Assembly (NCBI GenBank): GCA_947177695.1
Contig: CAMWVO010000168.1
Span: forward strand, 1-5,375
Origin: an uncultured Clostridia bacterium
GTDB lineage: Bacteria; Bacillota; Clostridia; Oscillospirales; Ruminococcaceae
Length of the DNA: 5,375 nt
Reading direction: 5' to 3'
Shown here: in pieces, positions 1-4,918 of the stretch
Layout: every line of letters begins with the position of its first letter
How positions within the stretch are numbered: position 1 is the first letter of the stretch
Notes under the pieces: generated by a model
The model's database searches: none
What the model was told of the DNA's origin: nothing
Seen by the model: only the letters and a program-made list of their open reading frames with translations
Position numbers and translations under genes: made by a program

Positions 1-282
1 TTGTCAAAATTGTAAGTATTAAATCATATGTGTATATAAAAACAGCACTTGCATAAATTAACATATTCTTACTTACTCGCCGAACAATGTTAAACTTTTA
101 ACAATCTCCCTAAACACAAGTAAAATCCTACTCTTTATCCAATTCCAACATACCCGCTCCCCCGTCAAAAAACACCCTAAAACTACCATAAACACAAGTA
201 AAAACCTAACAAAACTCCGAATACAGCAAAAAAATATATTATAAAGGCAAAAAACTTTACAAATTTACATTAAAAAAACCAA
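1..282. other. Gene-free A+T-rich left flank
   Basis: I see no credible coding sequence here on either strand: the open frames are short and lack ribosome-binding sites. The stretch is very A+T rich and strongly strand-asymmetric. Between 121 and 240 I count 36 C and 5 G on the plus strand, so the minus strand is G-rich and C-poor. It contains a pair of 20-bp direct repeats (111-130 and 189-208) and a short palindrome with arms TGTTAAA and TTTAACA (88-103). At the far left, positions 7-2 read TTGACA on the minus strand. This could be the -35 of a promoter whose -10 lies outside the window. The region may be a border, an origin-type segment or an untranslated stretch; the sequence does not decide. 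Confidence 0.5.
111..208 (+). repeat. Two 20-bp direct repeats, 78 bp apart
   Basis: TAAACACAAGTAAAATCCTA at 111-130 and TAAACACAAGTAAAAACCTA at 189-208 differ at one position in 20. A 19/20 match with several C and G positions is unlikely by chance even in A+T-rich DNA. Two copies are too few to call iterons. The copies could be binding sites for a replication or regulatory protein, or the remains of a local duplication. The sequence between them has no further clear copy. Confidence 0.5.
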
Positions 283-346
283 AAAACGGCTTAAAATCGT
301 GCTTTTTCCGACTTTCCCCGAATGAGCATTGATTTGCAGCCGTTTT
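270..346 (-). terminator. Long hairpin terminator downstream of the resolvase gene
   Basis: On the minus strand, AAAACGGCT (346-338) pairs over 9 bp with AGCCGTTTT (291-283). Inside this stem further helices are possible: AAATC with GATTT, then TGCT with AGCA, each separated by a small internal loop, closed by a loop of about 21 nt. Immediately after the 3' arm the minus strand reads TTGG and then seven T residues, which is the poly-U tract expected of an intrinsic terminator. It begins 109 nt after the recombinase stop codon and is the obvious end of that transcript. The plus strand has no comparable T-run after the stem, so it acts in one direction. Confidence 0.65.
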
Positions 347-455
347 ATCGTTACATATCCGCTTAAAAATGCCCTCAAATATAGATATATCCTTAATTTG
401 AAGCACTTTTAGCAGCAAATTCACCGAATGAAATACCGATATGCCTTATAGTAAA

Positions 456-1019
456 TTATTTATCCTTATTTTCATGCTCCCGTATAAGCTTGTCCAGAGT
501 AGGACGTGACGTTCCTAACAGCTTTGCAAACTCCGTTTTGTTTATCTCCCTGCTGATATACTGGCTATATAAGTCTTCAAACTTGTCTGATGTAAAGGGC
601 TTACGTCCTGAGTACACTCCATTTCGTTTGGCTATGGCAATACCCTCCCGCTGTCTTTCTAATAGATTTGTTCTTTCAAACTCATTAAGCGCACTAATCA
701 TAGTGACCATCAATTTTCCTGTTGGTGTAGATGTATCAATACTCTCTTTGTTCGATATGAGATTGATCCCCTTTACTTGAAGTTGCTCCATAATATCAAG
801 TAAGTCACGTGTGCTGCGGGCAAGCCTTGAAAAATCATGAATATAAATAGTGTCCCCCTCTCTGGCAAATTCAAGCATCTCCTGTAGCTTTGGACGGTTA
901 GTATCCTTTGCAGATAGTTTTTCAGTATACCATTTCTCTATTCCATATTTTTCAAGTGCTTCAACCTGTCGTGCCTCGTTCTGCTCAATGGTCGATACTC
1001 TGACATATGCGATTCTCAT
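456..1019 (-). CDS. Serine site-specific recombinase, resolvase/invertase family
   Basis: This 187-residue protein belongs to the small serine recombinases (Tn3 resolvase / DNA invertase type), which cut and rejoin DNA as tetramers through a phosphoserine link. The N-terminal catalytic domain starts with YVRVST, giving Arg7 and the nucleophile Ser9. The SRLARS motif supplies Arg65 and Arg68, and FER at 114-116 supplies the conserved Glu and Arg before the long E helix. YSGRKP (136-141) is the linker that lies in the minor groove. Residues about 162-181 form the C-terminal helix-turn-helix. Length and domain order are normal and all key residues are present, so the enzyme should be active. The ATG at 1019 has AGGAGGTT 5 nt upstream. 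A three-subsite res lies just upstream (1081-1198), which favours a resolvase acting on multimers or cointegrates over an invertase. No transposase is in view, so it could serve a plasmid or a transposon. Confidence 0.93.
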   Translation of the reverse strand: MRIAYVRVSTIEQNEARQVEALEKYGIEKWYTEKLSAKDTNRPKLQEMLEFAREGDTIYIHDFSRLARSTRDLLDIMEQLQVKGINLISNKESIDTSTPTGKLMVTMISALNEFERTNLLERQREGIAIAKRNGVYSGRKPFTSDKFEDLYSQYISREINKTEFAKLLGTSRPTLDKLIREHENKDK

Positions 1020-1080
1020 TTTATAACCTCCTATGTTTTTGAATTGGATAGGCGATAATTGCCGACCCTCATATCTTCTA

Positions 1081-1198
1081 TGTAAATTTAGGGTATACTT
1101 TATTTTAACACATTCAAAAATTAATTTCAGTGTAAAAATAGACTTGATTTTTTGATTTCTTTACATAATGTAAACAAGGTCAAGAGCCTATCTTTACA
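1081..1198. other. res recombination site with three inverted-repeat subsites
   Basis: Six half-sites of the form TGT(A/T)AA pair head to head into three imperfect inverted repeats. Subsite I is 1081-1110 (30 bp): TGTAAATTTA faces the complement of TATTTTAACA, with GTATAC at the exact centre and AT as the central dinucleotide. Subsite II is 1131-1165 (35 bp), with ends TGTAAAAATA and TTTCTTTACA. Subsite III is 1169-1198 (30 bp), with ends TGTAAACAA and ATCTTTACA. Centre-to-centre distances are about 52.5 bp (I-II) and 35.5 bp (II-III), and the spacers are 20 and 3 bp. From memory, the gamma-delta/Tn3 res has subsites of 28, 34 and 25 bp with spacers of about 22 and 5 bp, so the layout matches closely. 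Its place just upstream of the serine recombinase supports the call. Here subsite I, the presumed crossover site, is the one nearest the gene. Confidence 0.72.
1102..1130 (-). promoter_or_regulatory. Likely promoter of the recombinase gene, inside res
   Basis: On the minus strand, CTGAAA (1130-1125) and TAAAAT (1107-1102) are separated by 17 nt. The -10 is preceded by TGT, an extended -10 element. The predicted transcript start, near 1095, falls at the centre of res subsite I, and the -10 lies in the right half-site of subsite I. Recombinase bound to res would therefore cover its own promoter, the usual autoregulation of tnpR-type genes. The -35 matches only 4 of 6 consensus positions, so the promoter is inferred, not certain. 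Confidence 0.45.
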
Positions 1199-1214
1199 AT
1201 TTAAGTACGACACA

Positions 1215-1245
1215 ACCCGTCCCCATGAAAACCATAAGAACGGGT
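1215..1245 (-). other. Intergenic hairpin after the 75-residue gene
   Basis: ACCCGT (1215-1220) and ACGGGT (1240-1245) form a 6-bp stem around a 19-nt loop, with a little more pairing outside across a bulge. It lies 33 nt beyond the stop codon of the small membrane protein and just upstream of res. There is no clear T-run on the minus strand, so it is a weak terminator candidate or a transcript-stabilising hairpin. Confidence 0.35.
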
Positions 1246-1278
1246 GTAGCCTATACATCAATATTCGGGTGAATAGAA

Positions 1279-1506
1279 TTAGTCTCTGTTAAATATCGCT
1301 GCCAATCCTATAACCAACAACATAACCGCAGCAGTTCCGTCCACTGTCTCCATACCGTTCTGTACAGCTATTGAAATCAATCCGAGAATTACAAAGTCAA
1401 CTCCGCAAACGAAATTACGCAGGGCTTTTATGGACTTGTAGCCTGTCTCTATGCGTTTAATTTTAGGGCTTGTATTTTCTTTATTTTCAAGCTTAGGAGC
1501 GGTCAT
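1279..1506 (-). CDS. Small two-helix membrane protein, unrecognised
   Basis: I do not recognise this 75-residue protein. Residues 1-30 are hydrophilic and rich in lysine (KLENKEN, SPKIKRIE, YKSIKALR), followed by a hydrophobic segment at about 31-49 and a second at about 57-73 (AAVMLLVIGLAAIF), ending in NRD. This fits two membrane helices joined by a short loop, with a basic N-terminus that should stay in the cytoplasm. There is no signal-peptide cleavage motif. The ATG at 1506 has GAAGGA 5 nt upstream. Hairpins lie on both sides (1559-1591 and 1215-1245). Size and topology would fit holin-like, toxin-like or small accessory membrane proteins, but nothing in the sequence selects one. Confidence 0.7.
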   Translation of the reverse strand: MTAPKLENKENTSPKIKRIETGYKSIKALRNFVCGVDFVILGLISIAVQNGMETVDGTAAVMLLVIGLAAIFNRD

Positions 1507-1558
1507 TTTTATCCTTCTTTCTATATATCCGATGTTATCTCCGTTCTTTTGTTTTACC

Positions 1559-1591
1559 GCAAAGGGGGCTTTGAAATGCGTACCCCTTTGC
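1559..1591 (-). other. Intergenic hairpin, 9-bp perfect stem
   Basis: GCAAAGGGG (1559-1567) and CCCCTTTGC (1583-1591) are perfect inverted repeats around a 15-nt loop. The stem lies between the 149-residue and 75-residue genes, 38 nt after the stop of the former. The minus strand continues GGTAAAACAAAAG, with no T-run, so this is not a standard intrinsic terminator. It may protect or separate parts of a shared transcript. A second small hairpin, TCGC-TTAAT-GCGA on the minus strand, lies at 1608-1620 beside the stop codon. Confidence 0.5.
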
Positions 1592-1629
1592 AGTAGATTT
1601 ATGTTAATCGCATTAAGCGAGTAAATCAG

Positions 1630-2079
1630 CTATTCCGTTGAAACACTATCGCAACGCATTTTGTTAAGTCCTTTTCTGCAAAGCTTTTTAAGCTTTCTCA
1701 AAGCCTTTTTTCTGTAAGTAACTATATAACACATACCTATATCATAAGCATGAAAAATACGACAATTTTCATATTTGTTACGATTGATAGGGTCTGTACA
1801 GCAGTAACGCAATTCAAAAGTGTCTGTAAAAGTTCCGTCCGAATTAAGAGTCAATGTAAGGAATAAACTACCTGTGAGATCGGTTTTAGTAATATGTGTT
1901 ACGCCATTTGTAAATGGTTTATCTACAATTAATCGTTTAATATGTCCTGATACTGAATCAGCAACAAACATCTTGAACTCAAACGGCATATAGTTTCCTG
2001 TCAATGGTATAATTATTTTGTACCATTCATTAGAATAGACCGTCTCTGTCTGAATCTGGTTTTCAACCACATTTTCCAT
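1630..2079 (-). CDS. Orphan protein with beta-rich body and basic C-terminus
   Basis: I do not recognise this 149-residue protein. I start it at the ATG at 2079 (MENVVENQ) because AGAGGTT lies 7 nt upstream. A frame-extending TTG at 2088 overlaps that ribosome-binding site and is unlikely to be used. The body has alternating hydrophobic and polar stretches typical of beta strands (WYKIIIPLTG, SLFLTLTLNSDGTF, CYIVTYRK). It has cysteines in RYCC, ENCR and GMCY, but no tidy metal-binding pattern. From about residue 122 the chain turns strongly basic (RKKALRKLKKLCRKGLNK), which suggests contact with nucleic acid or acidic membrane surfaces. No signal peptide or membrane helix is visible. Hairpins lie before and after the gene. 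Confidence 0.7.
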   Translation of the reverse strand: MENVVENQIQTETVYSNEWYKIIIPLTGNYMPFEFKMFVADSVSGHIKRLIVDKPFTNGVTHITKTDLTGSLFLTLTLNSDGTFTDTFELRYCCTDPINRNKYENCRIFHAYDIGMCYIVTYRKKALRKLKKLCRKGLNKMRCDSVSTE

Positions 2080-2086
2080 TTTAATC

Positions 2087-2092
2087 AACCTC
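2087..2092 (-). promoter_or_regulatory. Ribosome-binding site that sets the 2079 start
   Basis: GAGGTT on the minus strand lies 7 nt before the ATG at 2079. The alternative TTG at 2088 lies inside this motif, so the ATG is the better start and the protein is 149 residues, not 152. Confidence 0.65.
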
Positions 2093-2123
2093 TTTCAAAA
2101 TTTTTATTATTTTATAATTCACT

Positions 2124-2152
2124 TTAAAAGGGACGGCGTTGTACCGCCCCTT
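2124..2152 (-). terminator. Hairpin with short T-run after the helix-turn-helix gene
   Basis: On the minus strand, AAGGGGCGG (2152-2144) pairs with CCGTCCCTT (2136-2128) around the loop TACAACG. The stem is 9 bp with one G-U pair, followed by TTAAAG so that the 3' arm ends in four T residues. It starts 11 nt after the stop codon at 2164. The T-run is short, so termination is probably partial. The imperfect pair is G-U on the minus RNA and A-C on the plus strand, which indicates selection on the minus transcript. Confidence 0.6.
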
Positions 2153-2163
2153 GCAACGTATTT

Positions 2164-2637
2164 TTAGCTTATTCCATAATCTCCCTTATGAATGGATTTC
2201 CGTTCCTTTTCGGTAATATGGTGTACTCCCAACTGAATGCCCTCAACGTCCATAACCCACCACTTAATATCACGCAGTTTTTTCACTAATGCTTTACGGT
2301 AGTTCTCCAAATTGTTGGGAGTATCGCTGCTTTCAATCAGGTATGTCAAAGCTTCAATACCCTTTATTTCACGGCGTACATACTCCATAACTCTCCTAAC
2401 ATCTTCCTGAACAACACATCCTTTTGCATTAGGGTTAGTGACTTTGGGAGTAGCTTTAACAGCAATTTCAAGGGGCTTTGCGTATATGTCCTCGTTATCC
2501 TGATTAGCGTTGTCGATAATACGTCCAACAGAGCGGGGACTAATACCGCATTTCTCCGCTATTGCCCTTTGACTTATTCCGTCATTAAACATCTTAAGTA
2601 CAGTCTCTTGTGTTTCGTTTGAAATCTTCTTACTCAT
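2164..2637 (-). CDS. Helix-turn-helix DNA-binding protein, third gene of the DUF262 set
   Basis: This 157-residue protein has an N-terminal helix-turn-helix. Residues about 8-20 form the first helix, SQRAIAEKCG (22-31) the second, and ISPRSVGRIIDNA (32-44) the recognition helix. It resembles the HTH found in Hin-type recombinases, homeodomain-like transposase subunits and some regulators. After a flexible linker (about 45-75), the remainder looks alpha-helical and charged (EDVRRVMEYVRREIKGIEALTYLI and NYRKALVKKLRDIKWW, the latter basic and aromatic), suitable for oligomerisation or partner binding. No recombinase or transposase catalytic motif is present. The ATG at 2637 has AAGGAG 8 nt upstream, and the gene starts 20 nt after the DUF262 stop, so the two are very probably one operon. 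It may regulate the operon or target the DUF262 protein to DNA. Its exact family is unknown to me. Confidence 0.75.
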   Translation of the reverse strand: MSKKISNETQETVLKMFNDGISQRAIAEKCGISPRSVGRIIDNANQDNEDIYAKPLEIAVKATPKVTNPNAKGCVVQEDVRRVMEYVRREIKGIEALTYLIESSDTPNNLENYRKALVKKLRDIKWWVMDVEGIQLGVHHITEKERKSIHKGDYGIS

Positions 2638-2657
2638 TTAAAAAACTCCTTCATAAA

Positions 2658-3935
2658 TTAATTATCGTTCATAACCGCTTCAATAAATTCTATAGTGAGT
2701 TGGCTATCCGTATTGTCGGTATCATCTGTATTGTCCGTGTCATTATCGTTAGTTTCAACTGTCATTTTAAAATCAGCGTCCAAAAATTCCTCGATAAAGC
2801 TGTCAATAATATACTGTCTATCGTCCACACTTTCCGCGGAATACTGTGTACCTCCGCTTCCTGACTTTTCACCCTTTTGTCCGTTATCGTCCTTGACTGC
2901 CTTATACGCTGTAAACCTTGAAAATTCCTTGCTTTCAATAAATGTTCTGAACAAATCAAGATAGGATTTATTTTCGGAATTACCGCCCTTTTCGCAGATA
3001 CTATTATAGTATTTAAGACCTGCAATATAGTGAGGTACAGAACAACTATCCAACATCTGAAGCTCATCATCTGTCATATTTTCCGTGATTTCCGCAAGCT
3101 GTTCAATAAGCTTTCCGATCTGTTCAATTTTTGATGTTTTGATAAGGTTTTCAAAATCCGAAACAAATTTAGCCATTGCACCTGTTGTCAATCCGCTTGA
3201 GTAATTCCCTGTCATAAGCATAAAAGTCCGCAGTATACAGCCTAAAGCACCGTCATTTTTGGCTTTACAGCCCGAAACATTGTCCCATAAAGCTGAATTA
3301 CACAAGGGCTGAATAAGACGCATATTTTCCGTACCTAATGCAAACCGCATTTTATGGAATACGGCGGGAGCTTTGCCGTTATTGGTACTGAACACTATTT
3401 CGTCTAATTCTTGATCTGAGAAATTCTCATATGAATATGTCGTTATCTTGTATTCAAGTATACGCTTCTGCAATACGGGCGGGAGATGCCGAAATTTCTT
3501 TCCGCTTATGTCAAAGGTTTCCTCAATGATATTCCCGTGTGCATTTTTCCAACGGCATTTAATAGGCTCTATATCTCTGCTGAGAGCAAATTTATTGTCC
3601 ACATAGTCCACTAATGCAGTTGTACGCTGTACACCGTCCACAAGGGAATTAACGCTGTAGCACTGACTGTCAGAACGTCCGCAGGCGGTCAATATTACGC
3701 CTATTTGATAATTTTTTAAAATGCTTTCTATAAGCCGTGACTTATTTTTGTTAGTCCACTGGTCTGGTGTACGCTGTATTAACACGTCCCTTGAAATTTC
3801 TCCGTCTCTGACCTTATTAACGTAAAGCTCCACGTTGTACGGGACTTCCTTTATGACGTGCTGAAATTCAGCAACGCCTATAAGGGTGTACAATTCTCCG
3901 TCAACGATCATTGTACCTATATTCGGTTTTGCCAT
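2658..3935 (-). CDS. DUF262 (GmrS N-terminal type, ParB/Srx-like fold) protein without nuclease domain
   Basis: This 425-residue protein shows the hallmarks of DUF262. LIQRTPDQW at 52-60 followed by SRLIESILKNYQIGVIL (66-82) corresponds to the usual QR...W...LIESIL.N..IP.IL block. SLVDGVQRTTAL (97-108) corresponds to the DGQQR.TAL nucleotide-binding motif. EIVFSTNNGKAP (179-190) corresponds to the F..LN..G..L segment. In GmrSD, BrxU and SspE this domain binds or hydrolyses nucleotides and works with a DUF1524/HNH nuclease. No such nuclease is in this protein or its neighbours. Here the third residue of DGQQR is Val102 instead of Gln. The C-terminus is low-complexity and acidic, with the exact repeat DTDNTD-DTDNTD at 399-410. 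The ATG at 3935 overlaps the upstream stop by 1 nt (TAATG) and has AAGGAGGTG 8 nt upstream. The family assignment is secure. The function (defence, partition or regulation) is not. Confidence 0.85.
   Translation of the reverse strand: MAKPNIGTMIVDGELYTLIGVAEFQHVIKEVPYNVELYVNKVRDGEISRDVLIQRTPDQWTNKNKSRLIESILKNYQIGVILTACGRSDSQCYSVNSLVDGVQRTTALVDYVDNKFALSRDIEPIKCRWKNAHGNIIEETFDISGKKFRHLPPVLQKRILEYKITTYSYENFSDQELDEIVFSTNNGKAPAVFHKMRFALGTENMRLIQPLCNSALWDNVSGCKAKNDGALGCILRTFMLMTGNYSSGLTTGAMAKFVSDFENLIKTSKIEQIGKLIEQLAEITENMTDDELQMLDSCSVPHYIAGLKYYNSICEKGGNSENKSYLDLFRTFIESKEFSRFTAYKAVKDDNGQKGEKSGSGGTQYSAESVDDRQYIIDSFIEEFLDADFKMTVETNDNDTDNTDDTDNTDSQLTIEFIEAVMNDN
2710..2745. repeat. 18-bp tandem duplication in the DUF262 gene tail
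   Basis: Two adjacent 18-bp units starting GTATTGTC (2710-2727 and 2728-2745) match at 14 of 18 positions and encode the exact 6-residue repeat DTDNTD twice. The unit is a multiple of three, so gain or loss of copies would change tail length without a frameshift. Confidence 0.55.
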
Positions 3936-4297
3936 TATGCAAACACCTCCTTATATCCCGCAGTAAAAGCGTTAAATCTTTTTATTGTGTAGCCCCTGCC
4001 ATTATTATCCTGCTGACACATGAAGCTAAGATATTCCTTAATCAGACGACAATAGTCGATAATTTTTCCGTCAGACTTAGCAAACTTTCTTGAACGGTTA
4101 GCATTAAATTCTACTGCCATTTCCTCATAGGTGGAAAGCTTGCCGTTATAAGCACTCTCTATCCAACTGCTGAAGCCGTCAAGCCAGTTCAGACAGGTAT
4201 AAGCGCACATTTCGGGTCTGTTGTTAATTCTCCGAATGTCATCTGTAGAAAACTTACAAACTTCAACCCTTGCAATTTTCCGTGTAATATATTCCAT
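3935..4297 (-). CDS. Orphan partner protein translationally coupled to DUF262
   Basis: I do not recognise this 120-residue protein. It is soluble, mixed acidic and basic, and looks mostly alpha-helical: FSTDDIRRINN, a Cys- and Trp-bearing segment CAYTCLNWLDGFSSWIE (31-47), a basic stretch NANRSRKFAKSDGK (65-78), then DYCRLIKEYLSFMCQQ (81-96). Cysteines at 14, 31, 35, 83 and 94 do not form an evident zinc motif. The ATG at 4297 has AGGAG 9 nt upstream. The stop codon TAA at 3937-3935 shares one base with the DUF262 start, and the DUF262 ribosome-binding site lies inside this gene's 3' end. Such coupling usually means the two products act together in fixed ratio. It is the first gene after the predicted promoter at 4450-4423. 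It could be an adaptor or inhibitor of the DUF262 protein; this is inference from position only. Confidence 0.75.
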   Translation of the reverse strand: MEYITRKIARVEVCKFSTDDIRRINNRPEMCAYTCLNWLDGFSSWIESAYNGKLSTYEEMAVEFNANRSRKFAKSDGKIIDYCRLIKEYLSFMCQQDNNGRGYTIKRFNAFTAGYKEVFA

Positions 4298-4324
4298 TAA
4301 AAAAAACTCCTCTCATATTGGACA

Positions 4325-4347
4325 TGTAACCCCATTTCGGGGCTACA
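4325..4347 (-). other. Leader hairpin upstream of the DUF262 set
   Basis: On the minus strand, TGTAGCCCC (4347-4339) pairs with GGGGTTACA (4333-4325) around the 5-nt loop GAAAT. This gives nine pairs including one G-U, and that pair is A-C on the plus strand. The hairpin lies in the long leader between the predicted transcript start (near 4416) and the ATG at 4297, ending 13 nt before the ribosome-binding site. No T-run follows, so a terminator is unlikely. It may stabilise the mRNA or bind a regulator. Confidence 0.5.
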
Positions 4348-4422
4348 CGCCGATATATTTTCCCTCTTGTGGATTGTGACACATAGTGTAAATCAGAACT
4401 TTGGTAGGGGACGATTTGCACT

Positions 4423-4450
4423 ATTATATAACAACCGATTTTCCAGTAAA
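4423..4450 (-). promoter_or_regulatory. Promoter for the 120-aa / DUF262 / HTH operon
   Basis: On the minus strand, TTTACT (4450-4445) is followed after 16 nt by a perfect TATAAT (4428-4423). Transcription should start near 4416, giving a leader of about 118 nt before the ATG at 4297. A hyphenated palindrome ACAC-ATA-GTGT (4379-4389) lies just downstream and could be an operator. The -35 matches 4 of 6 positions. It lies after the stop of the 124-residue gene, so the three-gene set can be expressed on its own. Confidence 0.5.
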
Positions 4451-4474
4451 GAAATTAACGGTTATTATTTTCCA

Positions 4475-4849
4475 TTAAGCGGATATTGCTATCTTGCCGA
4501 TATTGCAAGCCATCATATTCTGAAGATTGCTTCTAAGATGTTTCAGTGCTTCATTTTTGAAATATGTCGCCGTCACATCGTCAAATGTGATGTTGTATTC
4601 TCCTATGCCGTCTATGCCCTCGTCGCTCCGGCATACCGTGTTAAGGCTGAAAAACGTCTCCATACTGCTGAAATCAAATGCAACCGTCAGCGTGACACCT
4701 ACGCTTGAATATGCGGGATTTTCACTTTCGCAGTTGAAATTGTCCAGAAGGTAGGCGTACGCCGACTGCTCAAGAGCTTTAACTGTCTTTTCCTCAAGGG
4801 GAAGTACGATTTCCACATAGCTATTTGCAAAGGGTCTGAAATGGTTCAT
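4475..4849 (-). CDS. Orphan acidic protein of 124 residues
   Basis: I do not recognise this protein. I start it at the ATG at 4849 (MNHFRPF) because GGAGGT lies 7 nt upstream; the in-frame TTG at 4864 overlaps that site and is not credible. The chain is acidic and soluble. It has a short strand (SYVEIVLPL, 10-18), a helix (EKTVKALEQSAYAYLLDNF, 20-38), a strand-rich centre (SSVGVTLTVAFDFSSMETFF, 48-67) and a C-terminal helix (TYFKNEALKHLRSNLQNMM, 95-113). There are no evident catalytic motifs, signal peptide or membrane segment. A non-coding segment with an opposing promoter lies directly upstream, and the DUF262 operon promoter lies downstream. Small acidic soluble proteins of this kind are common in phage- and plasmid-derived regions, which is all I can say. 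Confidence 0.7.
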   Translation of the reverse strand: MNHFRPFANSYVEIVLPLEEKTVKALEQSAYAYLLDNFNCESENPAYSSVGVTLTVAFDFSSMETFFSLNTVCRSDEGIDGIGEYNITFDDVTATYFKNEALKHLRSNLQNMMACNIGKIAISA

Positions 4850-4856
4850 AATAAAA

Positions 4857-4862
4857 ACCTCC
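4857..4862 (-). promoter_or_regulatory. Ribosome-binding site that sets the 4849 start
   Basis: GGAGGT on the minus strand lies 7 nt before the ATG at 4849. The alternative TTG start at 4864 overlaps it, so the shorter 124-residue protein is preferred. Confidence 0.8.
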
Positions 4863-4871
4863 AAATATTTC

Positions 4872-4900
4872 TTGACAAATTAGGGCGGTTGGAGTATACT
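4872..4900 (+). promoter_or_regulatory. Near-consensus promoter on the plus strand, opposing all genes
   Basis: TTGACA (4872-4877) and TATACT (4895-4900) are separated by exactly 17 nt, an 11-of-12 match to the housekeeping promoter. It points right, with a predicted start near 4907, while every gene in the window points left. It is the best promoter match I found here. The spacer and start region contain the two arms of a 9-bp inverted repeat. A match this good is unlikely by chance in a window of this size. Confidence 0.6.
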
Positions 4901-4918
4901 ATATATACAAACCGCCCT
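4882..4918. repeat. Operator-like 9-bp inverted repeat around the opposing promoter
   Basis: AGGGCGGTT (4882-4890) and AACCGCCCT (4910-4918) are perfect inverted repeats separated by 19 bp. One arm lies in the -35/-10 spacer and the other just after the predicted start. That is the layout of a repressor operator. As RNA it could also form a hairpin in the minus transcript ahead of the 124-residue gene. Which level it acts at cannot be decided from sequence. Confidence 0.5.

Noticed and set aside
88..103. Palindrome with arms TGTTAAA and TTTAACA around a 2-bp centre, resembling a second recombinase crossover site
   Set aside because: The arms match one res half-site, but the total span of 16 bp is too short for a resolvase subsite of about 28-35 bp, and no companion subsites lie nearby. 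Palindromes of this type are common in A+T-rich DNA.
490..780. Plus-strand open frame opposite the serine recombinase
   Set aside because: It is the complement of a fully conserved recombinase gene and has no independent start signal. The same applies to the plus-strand frames at 2610-2964, 3911-4093, 4367-4754 and 5038-5272.
1160..1174. Perfect palindrome TTTACAT-A-ATGTAAA as an independent operator
   Set aside because: It is explained by the back-to-back ends of res subsites II and III, which are only 3 bp apart.
1020..1278. An invertible segment controlled by the recombinase (phase variation)
   Set aside because: Inversion would need two inverted crossover sites. I find one three-subsite res and no second copy of subsite I elsewhere in the window, so resolution fits better.
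2762..3070. Minus-strand open frame of 102 codons inside the DUF262 gene
   Set aside because: It lies in another frame of a well-supported coding sequence, has no ribosome-binding site, and gives no recognisable protein.
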